Translations under genes and position numbers: made by a program
The notes under the pieces: model-generated
What the model was told of the DNA's origin: nothing
Seen by the model: the letters and a program-made list of their open reading frames with translations, nothing else
The model's database searches: none
Assembly (NCBI RefSeq): GCF_900182935.1
Contig: NZ_FXUE01000001.1
Location: 434,001 to 498,000 of the forward strand
Length of the DNA: 64,000 nt
Direction of reading: 5' to 3'
Origin: Fibrobacter sp. UWB10
GTDB taxonomy: Bacteria > Fibrobacterota > Fibrobacteria > Fibrobacterales > Fibrobacteraceae
Shown here: positions 16,887-25,181 of the stretch, one piece after another
How the letters are laid out: each line of letters starts with the position of its first letter
Numbering within the stretch: position 1 is the stretch's first letter

Positions 16887-18593
16887 TTATTTACCCGGAG
16901 TCGGCTTGTCAACAGTCCAAGCTGCAGCCTCATAACCCATCGTGGTAAAGTCCTTACGCTGCAAGCTATAGCCGTAGCCGTCCGCGCGCTTGTAATCAAT
17001 ACCGTTGCCGCTCCAGTTATCGCTATAGAGCGTTGCATCGGACCAATCGTAGTACCACTGGCTATTAAGCGGATTGCTTACGTCATTCTGGAAGAAATAG
17101 GGCTTCTTGACAGCAATCATTTCACCGCGGTTAGAAAGCTTACCACTGTAGAAGCTGATCAACACGGATGCATCGATTGCATAACGCTTTCTCATGCCTT
17201 CTTCACCATAAGCAGCCTTCAGGGAATCCGGGAACAAGACAACGAGTCCACCCGCCGGAATCACATCAGTCGCAGAAAATTCAAAGTTGATACCTTCAAT
17301 CTTCCAGCCTCTATTTCCGCTCGTCAATTTTTCATACGGAGTAATGGCCACTTCAGAAACGTTCTTGAGTTCCAAGAATTCGGCATCGTTAAGGTCATCT
17401 TCATTCGGGTGGTAATTGATTTCGGTAATCACCAAAGAACCAATATAGAGCGTAGAGTTCGGTTCACCCGGAGTAGCTGTAACCAAAGCGCCCTGAGCCG
17501 TAGAGCCATCGCTCAAATCAACGACACCGCTCGAAAGCTTACTAGACGGCAAGAGCAAGCTGGATTCATCACCTTCGGTAGCACCATACAGGTAGTAAGA
17601 ACCACCGATATCGCTCACAATCAGTTCCGTCGGTTCGCCATCGGAATTCACGAAGTCAGTCGTTGCATTCAAGACAAGGTAACCCTTTGCAGGAACCGTA
17701 CCGGCCTTAATCGTGAGCTTTTCCTTACGAATCTTGGATTCAAAAATCCAACCGGTCACATCGACAGCTTCAGCACCTGCGTTATAGAGTTCCACCCACG
17801 CATCGGTGCCCGTACCCGTCGGCATGATTTCGTTCAAACGAATATTCGAAGTCGTGAGCCATTCGTCGTTGCCCACACCCGGATTACCGTTCATAATCTT
17901 GCTTGCACCCCAAGAGGTAGCCTGGGCAGCGTTTCCGCCCTTGTACACGAGCGTACGGCCCTTACCATTAGCCAGAGACGGCCAAGGCGGTTCCATACTG
18001 TAAGAGCAGCTCACGTCACCTTCACCCGTCAACTTCACGTCAATCACATCACCTTCGTTCGAAAGTTTTGCAACTGCTCCCGTCTTCGGATCATTATCCC
18101 ACGGGCCATAGAGTTTACCCTGGAAATCGGGATAAGTCTGCATGAACAAAGCCTTGTCGTTGGTCACGACAATGTATTCACCCTTCTTAAGGGGCTCATT
18201 CGGGAACGTAAAGGAAAGAGCACCATCCAAACGCATACCCGAAGCAAGCATGCTGGCGATATCCGGACCACTCTGGATAGTCACTTCGACCCATTCCAAG
18301 GCAGAACCATCGTCTGCATTGTACATGATTTCGGTAATCGCCATCTGGGTCACAGATTCATCTGCAACAGACGAAGAGGAAACCCCAGGAACCGGTGTAG
18401 AATTACCGTCACTGCTCGAAGAACCGGTAACAGGAACATCTCCAGACGAACCCGGAATCGTGCCATTTTCCGAGGACGACGAAAGCGTCGGATCGCTAGG
18501 ATCAGGCTCTGAAGATTTGTCACTGGAGCAAGAGGTGGCCAGGACCATTGCGGTCACAGCCGAACCTGCCAAAAGAATTTTTTTGATATCCAT
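16887..18593 (-). CDS. Lipoprotein with lamin-tail (LTD) domains
   Basis: A 568-residue surface or periplasmic lipoprotein. The lipobox is LATSC (Cys22), then a Ser/Pro/Gly-rich linker to about residue 78 of the kind common on Fibrobacter surface proteins. Three lamin-tail-like beta-sandwich domains start at about 84 (MAITEIMYNADDGSALEWVEV), 260 (IRLNEIMPTGTGTDAWVELYN) and 390 (VITEINYHPNEDDLNDAEFLEL). In other bacteria LTD domains are often fused to CotH kinase domains next to VTC and DUF4956 genes; here no CotH kinase fold is seen. It is the last gene of the five-gene operon, 31 bases after the VTC gene, with GAGG upstream of the ATG at 18593. The role is unknown; a surface receptor or anchor for the exported product is an inference. 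Confidence 0.8.
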   Translation of the reverse strand: MDIKKILLAGSAVTAMVLATSCSSDKSSEPDPSDPTLSSSSENGTIPGSSGDVPVTGSSSSDGNSTPVPGVSSSSVADESVTQMAITEIMYNADDGSALEWVEVTIQSGPDIASMLASGMRLDGALSFTFPNEPLKKGEYIVVTNDKALFMQTYPDFQGKLYGPWDNDPKTGAVAKLSNEGDVIDVKLTGEGDVSCSYSMEPPWPSLANGKGRTLVYKGGNAAQATSWGASKIMNGNPGVGNDEWLTTSNIRLNEIMPTGTGTDAWVELYNAGAEAVDVTGWIFESKIRKEKLTIKAGTVPAKGYLVLNATTDFVNSDGEPTELIVSDIGGSYYLYGATEGDESSLLLPSSKLSSGVVDLSDGSTAQGALVTATPGEPNSTLYIGSLVITEINYHPNEDDLNDAEFLELKNVSEVAITPYEKLTSGNRGWKIEGINFEFSATDVIPAGGLVVLFPDSLKAAYGEEGMRKRYAIDASVLISFYSGKLSNRGEMIAVKKPYFFQNDVSNPLNSQWYYDWSDATLYSDNWSGNGIDYKRADGYGYSLQRKDFTTMGYEAAAWTVDKPTPGK

Positions 18594-18624
18594 AGAGGTA
18601 TCCTCGCAAAAACTTTCTTCTATT

Positions 18625-19455
18625 TTAATAATTTTCGCCAGCGCCAACGGCAAGCTTCGTCCAGTACGGAGTCTTGAATCGACGCGGATTTTCATAAACT
18701 CGCTTCCATTCGGCAGCGGCATTGCCGAATTTAGAGAATGCACCATGTTTCAAGTTCAAGAACTTGATTAAGTCAAACATCCAGTACGGCACCTGCGAAC
18801 ACGGGCACTTGAGTTCAAGCACAGCATCGCAACCCGGTTGGAAAAACCTAGGAATGCCAGTCGAATGCATGTAGTGCGGGTCCACCGTATAATCAAAACC
18901 GTTTTCTTCGCGGAAACGCATGCCGGTATCAATCGTCACGCGAGAATATTCTTCGCGAAGTCCGAACCAGGCGCGACGTTTGTACTGCGTCAAAAGGCGC
19001 GGATGCGCATTATAGAGTTCCGTCTTGTACAAGAAATCTTTGACGTACATGCGGTCTTTTTCACCCTTGCACGGCCAGTCTTCAGGTTTCATGTTCCAGA
19101 CTTCGCCCGGGTTAATGCCCTTGATGGTTCCGCGGCTCTTGTAGCAAATGTTCTTGATCTTGCGCTTGCATTCAAAGTGGAACGTTCCGTCTTGAGCCGG
19201 GTGTTCACCATAGGTGCGAATGCGCATGTTAAAGCGGTCCAACAACTGTTTCTTTTTCCAGCCGAGGAACGTCCAAGAAGGCGAATCCAAGTAGAGGTTC
19301 GTAATCCAGTAGAATCCGCCCGGCGTAATTTTAGAATAGTAGTCTTCTTCGCAGTACGGAGCAAGGAATGCGCCGATACGGTCCGCCCATTCCACGGGAA
19401 TGTGGTACTTGAGTTCGAACCTTTCGAGAAGGCTAAATCCGCGGGCTTCGGCCAT
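18625..19455 (-). CDS. VTC-domain (polyphosphate polymerase-like) protein
   Basis: A 276-residue soluble protein of the VTC family (PF09359), whose yeast member Vtc4 makes polyphosphate from ATP inside a tunnel-shaped beta-barrel. The charged tunnel residues expected for nucleotide and metal binding are present in order: Glu14 and Lys16 (FELKYH), Arg78 and Arg80 (MRIRTYG), Glu95, Lys97 and Lys99 (ECKRK), Arg172 and Asp176 (RVTID), and Glu214 and Lys216 (LELKCP). No signal peptide or membrane segment is seen, so it acts in the cytoplasm or at the membrane with DUF4956. The start is 1 base after the stop of the channel gene. The true product (polyphosphate or another phospho-polymer) is not known for bacterial members in such operons. 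Confidence 0.88.
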   Translation of the reverse strand: MAEARGFSLLERFELKYHIPVEWADRIGAFLAPYCEEDYYSKITPGGFYWITNLYLDSPSWTFLGWKKKQLLDRFNMRIRTYGEHPAQDGTFHFECKRKIKNICYKSRGTIKGINPGEVWNMKPEDWPCKGEKDRMYVKDFLYKTELYNAHPRLLTQYKRRAWFGLREEYSRVTIDTGMRFREENGFDYTVDPHYMHSTGIPRFFQPGCDAVLELKCPCSQVPYWMFDLIKFLNLKHGAFSKFGNAAAEWKRVYENPRRFKTPYWTKLAVGAGENY

Positions 19456-19456
19456 A

Positions 19457-20848
19457 CTACTTGAGCCCCCCGACTAAGTGGTTCTGCACGCCTTCCTTGG
19501 AAAGCTGGCCTGCATACTGCAACAACTCAAGATAAAGGTCGTAAATGTCGACTTCGAGCTTGACTGCATTCAGTTCGCTTTCCACGGCAGATTCGCGGGC
19601 ACGCAGCAAAAGAAGCGGGTCAGAACCGGCGTCTTTTGCAAACTGTTCAAAAATGTTACCCGCTTTAACCTTTTCGGCAAAGTCCTTCTGAACCTTCCAT
19701 TGAGCAAGGAATCCGTTGATCTGTTCGACAAGGCGATTCACCTTCACGCTCACATCGCGGAACTTTTCCATATAATCGCCTTCGGCTTCAAGGTCTGCCA
19801 CCTGGTTACGCAGGTCGTTATCCTTGTTGCTGTCAAAGAACGGAAGCTTAATGCCAATGTTTGCAAAGAACTTGTCACGAGTGCGACGATTGTCCTTGTC
19901 ATCCACAAGTCTCTGGATAGAATACGTATTGTCAAAGCGATTGTTTTCTTCATCGTAGGCATTTTTCGTCCACTTGGCACAATCTTCTTCGCTGTAATAT
20001 TCACCCTTCGTATTGCACAAATCGTCGTAGCCCATATCCTTGTACTTTTTCATCAAAGACGGAATCTTGAGCGAATAGCCGATACCGATATGCGAAATGT
20101 AGTCGCGGCGGCTAGCAACATCTTGCTTGGCGCGAGCCTTTTCGGAATCCATCTTGCCCTTGGCCATGGCAACTTGCGGGAACTTGTCACTTACATCGAC
20201 GCCATCTTTCAACTGAGCTTCGATATCTTCCATAGGCGGAAGCCAAGAGGAATCCAGTTCAATGCTATCGAATTCAGGAATCCACACGCGGAGTTTTCTT
20301 TCGGAATTCTGGAGCGAGTTGGAATCGTTAATGAGGGCAGCACGGATAGAAGCTTCTTTTTCAAGAGCAGACATCAAATCTTGCGGATTGAAGTTTGCCG
20401 AGCCCGACTTGAGGTGCAGGACTTCAATGCGGTCCGCATTAATCTGGTAAAGTTCCTGGTTAAGCGCATTGATTCGTTTGCGCATCAGGTAATGAATTCC
20501 GCGTTCATAGCGGTCATACAAAAGGACGGCGCGATCTTCAGCCAAATTGGCATTTGCATAAGCCATTTGGGCTTCGTAATGCGCACGGTCAGCAGAACCT
20601 TCGCCAAAAGCCTTAGGAGTCATGCGAAGTTCAAAGTCATGTTGTGCAAAGCTGAAGCCATCGAGTTTGTAACGCAACTCAAGTTTGTCCCACAGTTTCG
20701 TGTTGCGAGAGGTCGCAATGTTCACACGTTTTTGAGAACCCTGATAACGGGCGTCATCATCAGCAGACTTGATGAGGGTTTCCCAAGTCAGCGGGGCGGC
20801 AAGCAACGGTGCTGCAACAAACAGAGATACAAGAGCGGATTTTTTCAT
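19457..20848 (-). CDS. TolC-like outer-membrane channel of the VTC operon
   Basis: A 463-residue protein with signal peptide MKKSALVSLFVAAPLLAA and a long helix-rich body with two weakly repeated halves, as in outer-membrane efflux proteins. The match to TolC is weaker than for the gene at 15064: there are no obvious OEP signature lines, and the insert near residues 270-320 is rich in Asp/Tyr/Cys. The assignment leans on the size, the heptad pattern (VNRLVEQINGFLAQWKVQKDF) and its place 8 bases after an adaptor gene. It would provide the outer-membrane exit for whatever the DUF4956/VTC pair makes or moves. Confidence 0.7.
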   Translation of the reverse strand: MKKSALVSLFVAAPLLAAPLTWETLIKSADDDARYQGSQKRVNIATSRNTKLWDKLELRYKLDGFSFAQHDFELRMTPKAFGEGSADRAHYEAQMAYANANLAEDRAVLLYDRYERGIHYLMRKRINALNQELYQINADRIEVLHLKSGSANFNPQDLMSALEKEASIRAALINDSNSLQNSERKLRVWIPEFDSIELDSSWLPPMEDIEAQLKDGVDVSDKFPQVAMAKGKMDSEKARAKQDVASRRDYISHIGIGYSLKIPSLMKKYKDMGYDDLCNTKGEYYSEEDCAKWTKNAYDEENNRFDNTYSIQRLVDDKDNRRTRDKFFANIGIKLPFFDSNKDNDLRNQVADLEAEGDYMEKFRDVSVKVNRLVEQINGFLAQWKVQKDFAEKVKAGNIFEQFAKDAGSDPLLLLRARESAVESELNAVKLEVDIYDLYLELLQYAGQLSKEGVQNHLVGGLK

Positions 20849-20856
20849 AAATCAAA

Positions 20857-21921
20857 CTATTCGGAGATGGTCACCATTTCGCCCAAGAGGAACGAATTTT
20901 CGGCAGGAATCGTGATAATGACTTCGCGGCCGTGAATCGGCATTTCAGGCATCTTCCACATACGCACGGGGAATTCCACAATACGGCTCGAAAGGCCAAC
21001 GACCTTGCCCTTAATCGGCTTGCCCGTTCCGCCCAAAGCTCTCACCTTGACTGTTTCACCCACATCCATACGCTGGTACATTCTTTCGTGGATGTAGCCA
21101 CGAACGAGCGTCGGGGACTTGTGAGTGAGGGTGACGATCGGGGCGAAGCTAGATACCTTTTCGCCGTCATGAACGTTCACAGAGCCCACGACCCAGCTTT
21201 CCTTGGCAATCTGGGTCAACTCTTCTTGCTGCTTCTTGAGTTCTTCGAGTTCCTTCTGCAGGTTCTCGACTTCGCTCTTGCCAGCATCCTTCTGCAAACG
21301 GTTGCTGCTGCGCAGGAGCTTGATCTGTTCGTTGGCGTTGGCGTTAGCAACGGCAAGTTCGTTCTTCAAGCTCTTGATTTGCATAGCCATAGCGTCGTTA
21401 CCGTCGCTGTCGGCGTTGGAACCCTTGAGGCTCTTGAGCTTTGCAGCAATTTCCTTGTTCTTCTTGTATTCGGTTTCGAGTCTGTTAATTTCGGACTTGA
21501 GTGTAAGGGTCTTCGTAGCAAGGTCAGCCTTGACTGCGGCAACCTTCTGGTCGATATCGGCAGCCGACAGGTTGCTACGGCCTTCGCTGGCATCCAGTTC
21601 GCGAGTCACTTCAGCAATGCGAAGCGTGAGGTCCGGGCGGTTGAGTTCCACAATGGTATCCCCCGCATTAATTGCCTGACCAGGCATCACATGCACCTTG
21701 ACCACTTCAGTCGGGCTCGGCACGCTAATGGTCGTTTCGGCAGCTTCTGCAACACCCTGGAAGGTGGCAATCTTGCCCTGATACATGTAGCCAAGAATAA
21801 TGGCGATAATGACACAGAGAATCCAGGCCAAAGAAAGCTTGTGGCCATAGACATAAGCGACACCGGCATTAGACTTGTGCGTGTTCCAAAAATTTTCGAG
21901 CATATCGCTAAGCTTGTTCAT
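20857..21921 (-). CDS. HlyD-type periplasmic adaptor of the VTC operon
   Basis: A 354-residue protein with a cytoplasmic N-terminus of about 28 residues, one membrane helix (LSLAWILCVIIAIILGYMY), a lipoyl half (VVKVHVMPGQAINAGDTIVEL), and a very long coiled coil at about residues 95-250 with Lys/Glu/Leu heptads. The second lipoyl half (WVVGSVNVHDGEKVSSFAPIV) and a C-terminal barrel follow. It should link an inner-membrane partner, most likely the DUF4956 protein encoded 10 bases upstream, to the channel 8 bases downstream. No ABC or RND transporter is encoded in the operon, so the inner-membrane motor is unclear. Confidence 0.83.
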   Translation of the reverse strand: MNKLSDMLENFWNTHKSNAGVAYVYGHKLSLAWILCVIIAIILGYMYQGKIATFQGVAEAAETTISVPSPTEVVKVHVMPGQAINAGDTIVELNRPDLTLRIAEVTRELDASEGRSNLSAADIDQKVAAVKADLATKTLTLKSEINRLETEYKKNKEIAAKLKSLKGSNADSDGNDAMAMQIKSLKNELAVANANANEQIKLLRSSNRLQKDAGKSEVENLQKELEELKKQQEELTQIAKESWVVGSVNVHDGEKVSSFAPIVTLTHKSPTLVRGYIHERMYQRMDVGETVKVRALGGTGKPIKGKVVGLSSRIVEFPVRMWKMPEMPIHGREVIITIPAENSFLLGEMVTISE

Positions 21922-21931
21922 ACCGTCTCCC

Positions 21932-22615
21932 TTACATTTCCGTCGTGGCGTCCTGCATCATGAACTGTACGTCCGAGATGCCTTCGATTTTAGAGAGTTC
22001 GCTCAGGATTTCTGCAGCCGGATGAGTGGCGCGCAGGCGAATCTGGTAAGCGACGTCAAGGCGAGCACCGCCGTCAACTTCACGCATCGTAATCAAGATG
22101 AACGTCTTGAGGCTAGACTTCATGATGTCTTCGATCTGACCACGGACCTTGGCTTCGTTGGGGAGCGCAAAACGGAGCATGCCATCAAAGAAGTGCTTGG
22201 TACCAAGACCAGTACGAGAAAGGAGGAAGGCCACAGCGCTAAAGGCAATCGTGCCACCCACGGCAGCACCCCAGGCGTACACACCGCAACCGATACCGGC
22301 GCCAAGCGATGCGAACACGAACATAATATCGCGCGGGTCTTTAAAGGATGTTCTAAAGCGAACCACAGAAAGAGCACCCATCATACCGAGACCGCGACCG
22401 ACGTTATCACCGATAGCCTGCATCACCGTGGCGGCAACGACTGCACTAAGCACAATTGCCTGCACAAAGTTTCTGGAGTACGACAACCCGAGGAAGGTCT
22501 TTTCGTAGGTCCACGCAATCACCGAGGACAGGATAAATGTGAGGATCAAGGTGTACGCCAACGTAATGAGAGTGGCATTGGCGGTGCCGGATTGGACGGC
22601 TAATAGGTCGAGCAT
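21932..22615 (-). CDS. DUF4956 membrane protein
   Basis: A 227-residue protein with four hydrophobic segments in the first 135 residues and the strongly conserved loop GRGLGMMGALSVVRFRTSFKDPRD that marks DUF4956 (PF16316). A cytoplasmic C-terminal domain of about 90 residues follows (ERGREV-type alpha/beta, ITMREVDGGARLDVAYQIRL). DUF4956 proteins are often encoded beside VTC and CotH genes; the activity is unknown. It is the first gene of the operon, with GGAG before the ATG. The 264 bases upstream carry its promoter region and an 11-bp tandem repeat. Confidence 0.88.
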   Translation of the reverse strand: MLDLLAVQSGTANATLITLAYTLILTFILSSVIAWTYEKTFLGLSYSRNFVQAIVLSAVVAATVMQAIGDNVGRGLGMMGALSVVRFRTSFKDPRDIMFVFASLGAGIGCGVYAWGAAVGGTIAFSAVAFLLSRTGLGTKHFFDGMLRFALPNEAKVRGQIEDIMKSSLKTFILITMREVDGGARLDVAYQIRLRATHPAAEILSELSKIEGISDVQFMMQDATTEM

Positions 22616-22833
22616 AGGGACTCCATGGTTTACTTTTTATTTTTCAGCCAAAATTTACTTTAATCACTCGCAAAATAGCGAATTTTTGTGTAAAAATGGA
22701 TGAACAAAAACCAAACGTTCCTAAAAAAATGAGGCGATTCGGGACGAATTCACCCTTATTTTACCACACCAGTTAGAATAATAGCAAAAAAGGCCTAAAA
22801 TAGCACCTAAAAAGATTTTTGCATTCTTAAACA

Positions 22834-22855
22834 AGCGTGCAAATAGCGTGCAAAT
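22834..22855. repeat. Perfect 11-bp tandem direct repeat
   Basis: AGCGTGCAAAT occurs twice back to back in the gap between batB and the DUF4956 gene. Two helical turns apart, it could be a paired operator for the operon downstream; nothing else supports that. The rest of the 264-base gap is AT-rich without a recognisable gene. An AGTAAAAA/TTTTTACT hairpin follows the batB stop. Confidence 0.5.
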
Positions 22856-22879
22856 CACAGTAAAAAATTTTTACTTTTT

Positions 22880-23908
22880 TCAGTTGAATCGGCCCGCTCC
22901 AACACGACGCTTACGGCCCCTTTCAGACACCAAAGCTTCAATCAAGAACAAGAGTGCAGCGAGAGCCAAAAAGATCTGATAGCGGTCCTGATAATTTTCC
23001 ATGCGGTCAGACGACTGTTCTTTTTTTTCAAGACTTGCAATTTCAGAGAGCACCTTTTGCAACTGGAATTCGCCAGGGTTTGCATAGAAATACAAACCGC
23101 CGGTAACGCTTGCAATCTCTTGCAGAGTTCCGTCTTCCAAACGGGTCGTCACGATGTTTCCTTGCATGTCCTTTTTGTAAGCGACTTCGCCATTCTTGGA
23201 GGGCACCGGAATAGGCACGCCTTCGCGAGAACCGATACCGATTGTATAAATGCGGATTCCCATTTCGGCGGCTTCCTTGGCGGCGTTTACGGCAGCGGCT
23301 TCAAGTTCTTCGCCATCGCTCATCAAAATCATCACGGAGTACTGTCCGGCGCTTCCCGAATTGCGATACAGATCCATACCCTTGCGGATTGCCTTTTCGA
23401 GGTTTGTACCCGGCATGAGCCAGCCTGGAGTCAATTCCTTGAGCATCATCTGCACAGTGCCGTAATCCAGTGTCAAGGGCACCATCACCTGGGCTTCGCC
23501 CGAGAATGCCACAAGGCCTACGCGATCGCCCGAAAGCGACTCCAAAAACGCCGAAATTTCATGACGGCTACGGGTCAAGCGATTCGGCTTGATATCTTCG
23601 GCAAGCATCGAAAGCGAAATATCCTGCAAAAGCACCAAGTCAAGGCCGCGACGTTCAATATGTTCCATTTTACGGCCCCACTGCGGGCGCGCAAGAGCCA
23701 CAAACAAGAATGCAATCGCAAACAGCAGAATCGTCACCTTCGCAAGCCTGCGCCACGGCGAAACAGAAGTCGAAAGCTTAGGCAACATCGAAAGCGAAAC
23801 AAATCGAGCTGCGAGTTTTTTGCGACGGTGGTAAGCATACACAAAAAGGAGCGCAAACAGAGGGAGCGTTAAAAGGCCCCACAAAAACATCGGTTCAGCA
23901 AATCGCAT
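22880..23908 (-). CDS. batB: BatB-like von Willebrand factor A membrane protein
   Basis: A 342-residue protein with two N-terminal membrane helices, a periplasmic-type VWA domain with an intact MIDAS start (Asp96-x-Ser98-x-Ser100 in QDISLS), then T and D positions (PGTNLEKA; MSDGEE), and a C-terminal helix (IFLALAALLFLIEALV). This is the BatB layout of the Bacteroides 'aerotolerance' operon. The role in the envelope is still poorly defined; MoxR-type ATPases are the usual partners but none is in the window. It starts 12 bases after batA. Confidence 0.85.
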   Translation of the reverse strand: MRFAEPMFLWGLLTLPLFALLFVYAYHRRKKLAARFVSLSMLPKLSTSVSPWRRLAKVTILLFAIAFLFVALARPQWGRKMEHIERRGLDLVLLQDISLSMLAEDIKPNRLTRSRHEISAFLESLSGDRVGLVAFSGEAQVMVPLTLDYGTVQMMLKELTPGWLMPGTNLEKAIRKGMDLYRNSGSAGQYSVMILMSDGEELEAAAVNAAKEAAEMGIRIYTIGIGSREGVPIPVPSKNGEVAYKKDMQGNIVTTRLEDGTLQEIASVTGGLYFYANPGEFQLQKVLSEIASLEKKEQSSDRMENYQDRYQIFLALAALLFLIEALVSERGRKRRVGAGRFN

Positions 23909-23920
23909 CTAAAGCCTCCA

Positions 23921-25024
23921 TTACGGAATGCGCACAAAGCGCGTATTCGCAAGCAACAATTCAAGTAAAATCAGCAATGCACCCACCAAGAGCCACGGGT
24001 AGAACTTTTCGGCATAGCGGGCGTATGCAACCGTTTCGATTTCGGTCTTTTCGAGTTCGTCGATTTCGGAATAAATCTTTTCGAGTTCTTCCTTATTTTC
24101 GGCACGATAGAAGCGGCCACCCGTCTTTTGGGCCACAGACTTCAACACGCCTTCATCAATTCCTTCTTCGGGCGTAATGTCGCGTTCACCCCAAGAAATA
24201 TCGCCGGTCCACGGATTCTGCTGGAAAGCAAGAATCTTGCCGTTCCTTTTACCCACGCCAACAGTATAAACCTTGACTCCAAGCGACTTCGCCACATCGG
24301 CAGCACGCATGGGCGGCACAAGGCTTGCATTATCGCGGCCATCGGTCAAAAGCACCACCACCTTGGACTTGGCTTCGGACTTTTGCAGACGAGCAAGGGA
24401 ATTCATAAGTCCATCACCAATGGCCGTGCGACTGCCCATAATAGAATCGCGGGCTAGGTCATCAGTCGCCTTCAAAATTTCAAGCAGCGAACCATAATCC
24501 AGCGTCAAGGGGCACTGCGTAATGGAACGTGCCCCAAAAGCAGACAAACCGATTCGGTCGCTATGACGCTTCTGGATAAAGTCCGCAATCACCTGTTGGG
24601 CATAACCCAGGCGGCTATACTTCCAATAATCGCCGGATTTCAAAATTCGTTCGGCATTCATCACGCCGAGTTTCGCCTGTTCCATACGGGTGAGCATATC
24701 AAGCGTACCCATGGAGCCCGAAACGTCGAGTGCAAGCATAATGTCGACGCCATCGGTCGAGGTGTATTCGACTTCCATGGCGTTCTGCGGGCGTGCAAGT
24801 GCCACCACAAAGCAAACGAGGGCGGCCAAGCGCAAAATCGGCACAATATGGCGGAATTTGACGCGACGGCTCGGAACCGCACGTTTGGCAATCGAAAGGG
24901 CCGGGAATTTAATCGTACTCTTGCGGCGGTGTTCACGATAGATATACCAACCGACTAAAACAGGGACTAAAAGCAAAAGCCAGAAGGCTTCGGGATTCTG
25001 AAAATGTAGCGCACCAATATCCAT
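23921..25024 (-). CDS. batA: BatA-like von Willebrand factor A membrane protein
   Basis: A 367-residue paralogue of the next gene: two N-terminal helices (FWLLLLVPVLVGWYIY and LRLAALVCFVVALARPQ), and a VWA domain with MIDAS Asp100-x-Ser102-x-Ser104 (LDVSGSM). The threonine is in SRTAIGDGL and the aspartate in LLTDGRDN. The C-terminal helix is PWLLVGALLILLELLL. An insert of about 25 residues after the MIDAS (ERILKSGDYWKYSRLGYAQQ) is longer than in common BatA. The ATG at 25024 follows GGAG. DUF58 and moxR genes normally upstream in bat operons are absent. Confidence 0.85.
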   Translation of the reverse strand: MDIGALHFQNPEAFWLLLLVPVLVGWYIYREHRRKSTIKFPALSIAKRAVPSRRVKFRHIVPILRLAALVCFVVALARPQNAMEVEYTSTDGVDIMLALDVSGSMGTLDMLTRMEQAKLGVMNAERILKSGDYWKYSRLGYAQQVIADFIQKRHSDRIGLSAFGARSITQCPLTLDYGSLLEILKATDDLARDSIMGSRTAIGDGLMNSLARLQKSEAKSKVVVLLTDGRDNASLVPPMRAADVAKSLGVKVYTVGVGKRNGKILAFQQNPWTGDISWGERDITPEEGIDEGVLKSVAQKTGGRFYRAENKEELEKIYSEIDELEKTEIETVAYARYAEKFYPWLLVGALLILLELLLANTRFVRIP

Positions 25025-25088
25025 AAAATCTCCGAAAAAACGCAAAAAATCAAATTTTACAACGGAGAATATACAAAATTGCAACGAA

Positions 25089-25176
25089 AAAGGCTAGAAA
25101 ACAATGTGTGATGAGGAATGTGCAATGTGAAATGAGGAATGATTAATAATTCATCTCACATTTCAAATTTCACATT
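25089..25176. repeat. Intergenic repeat, copy A
   Basis: Starts AAGGCTAGAA and continues with CAATGTG/GATG words. It holds an inverted pair AATGTGAAAT/ATTTCACATT and the block TTCATCTCACATTT. A second copy with the same start and the same block is at 63665-63733. It lies between the acyltransferase stop and batA. Confidence 0.65.
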
Positions 25177-25181
25177 AAACA

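Noticed and set aside
16887-18593. CotH-type spore coat kinase
   Set aside because: LTD domains that often accompany CotH are present, but no kinase-like core or conserved catalytic acidic motifs are seen.
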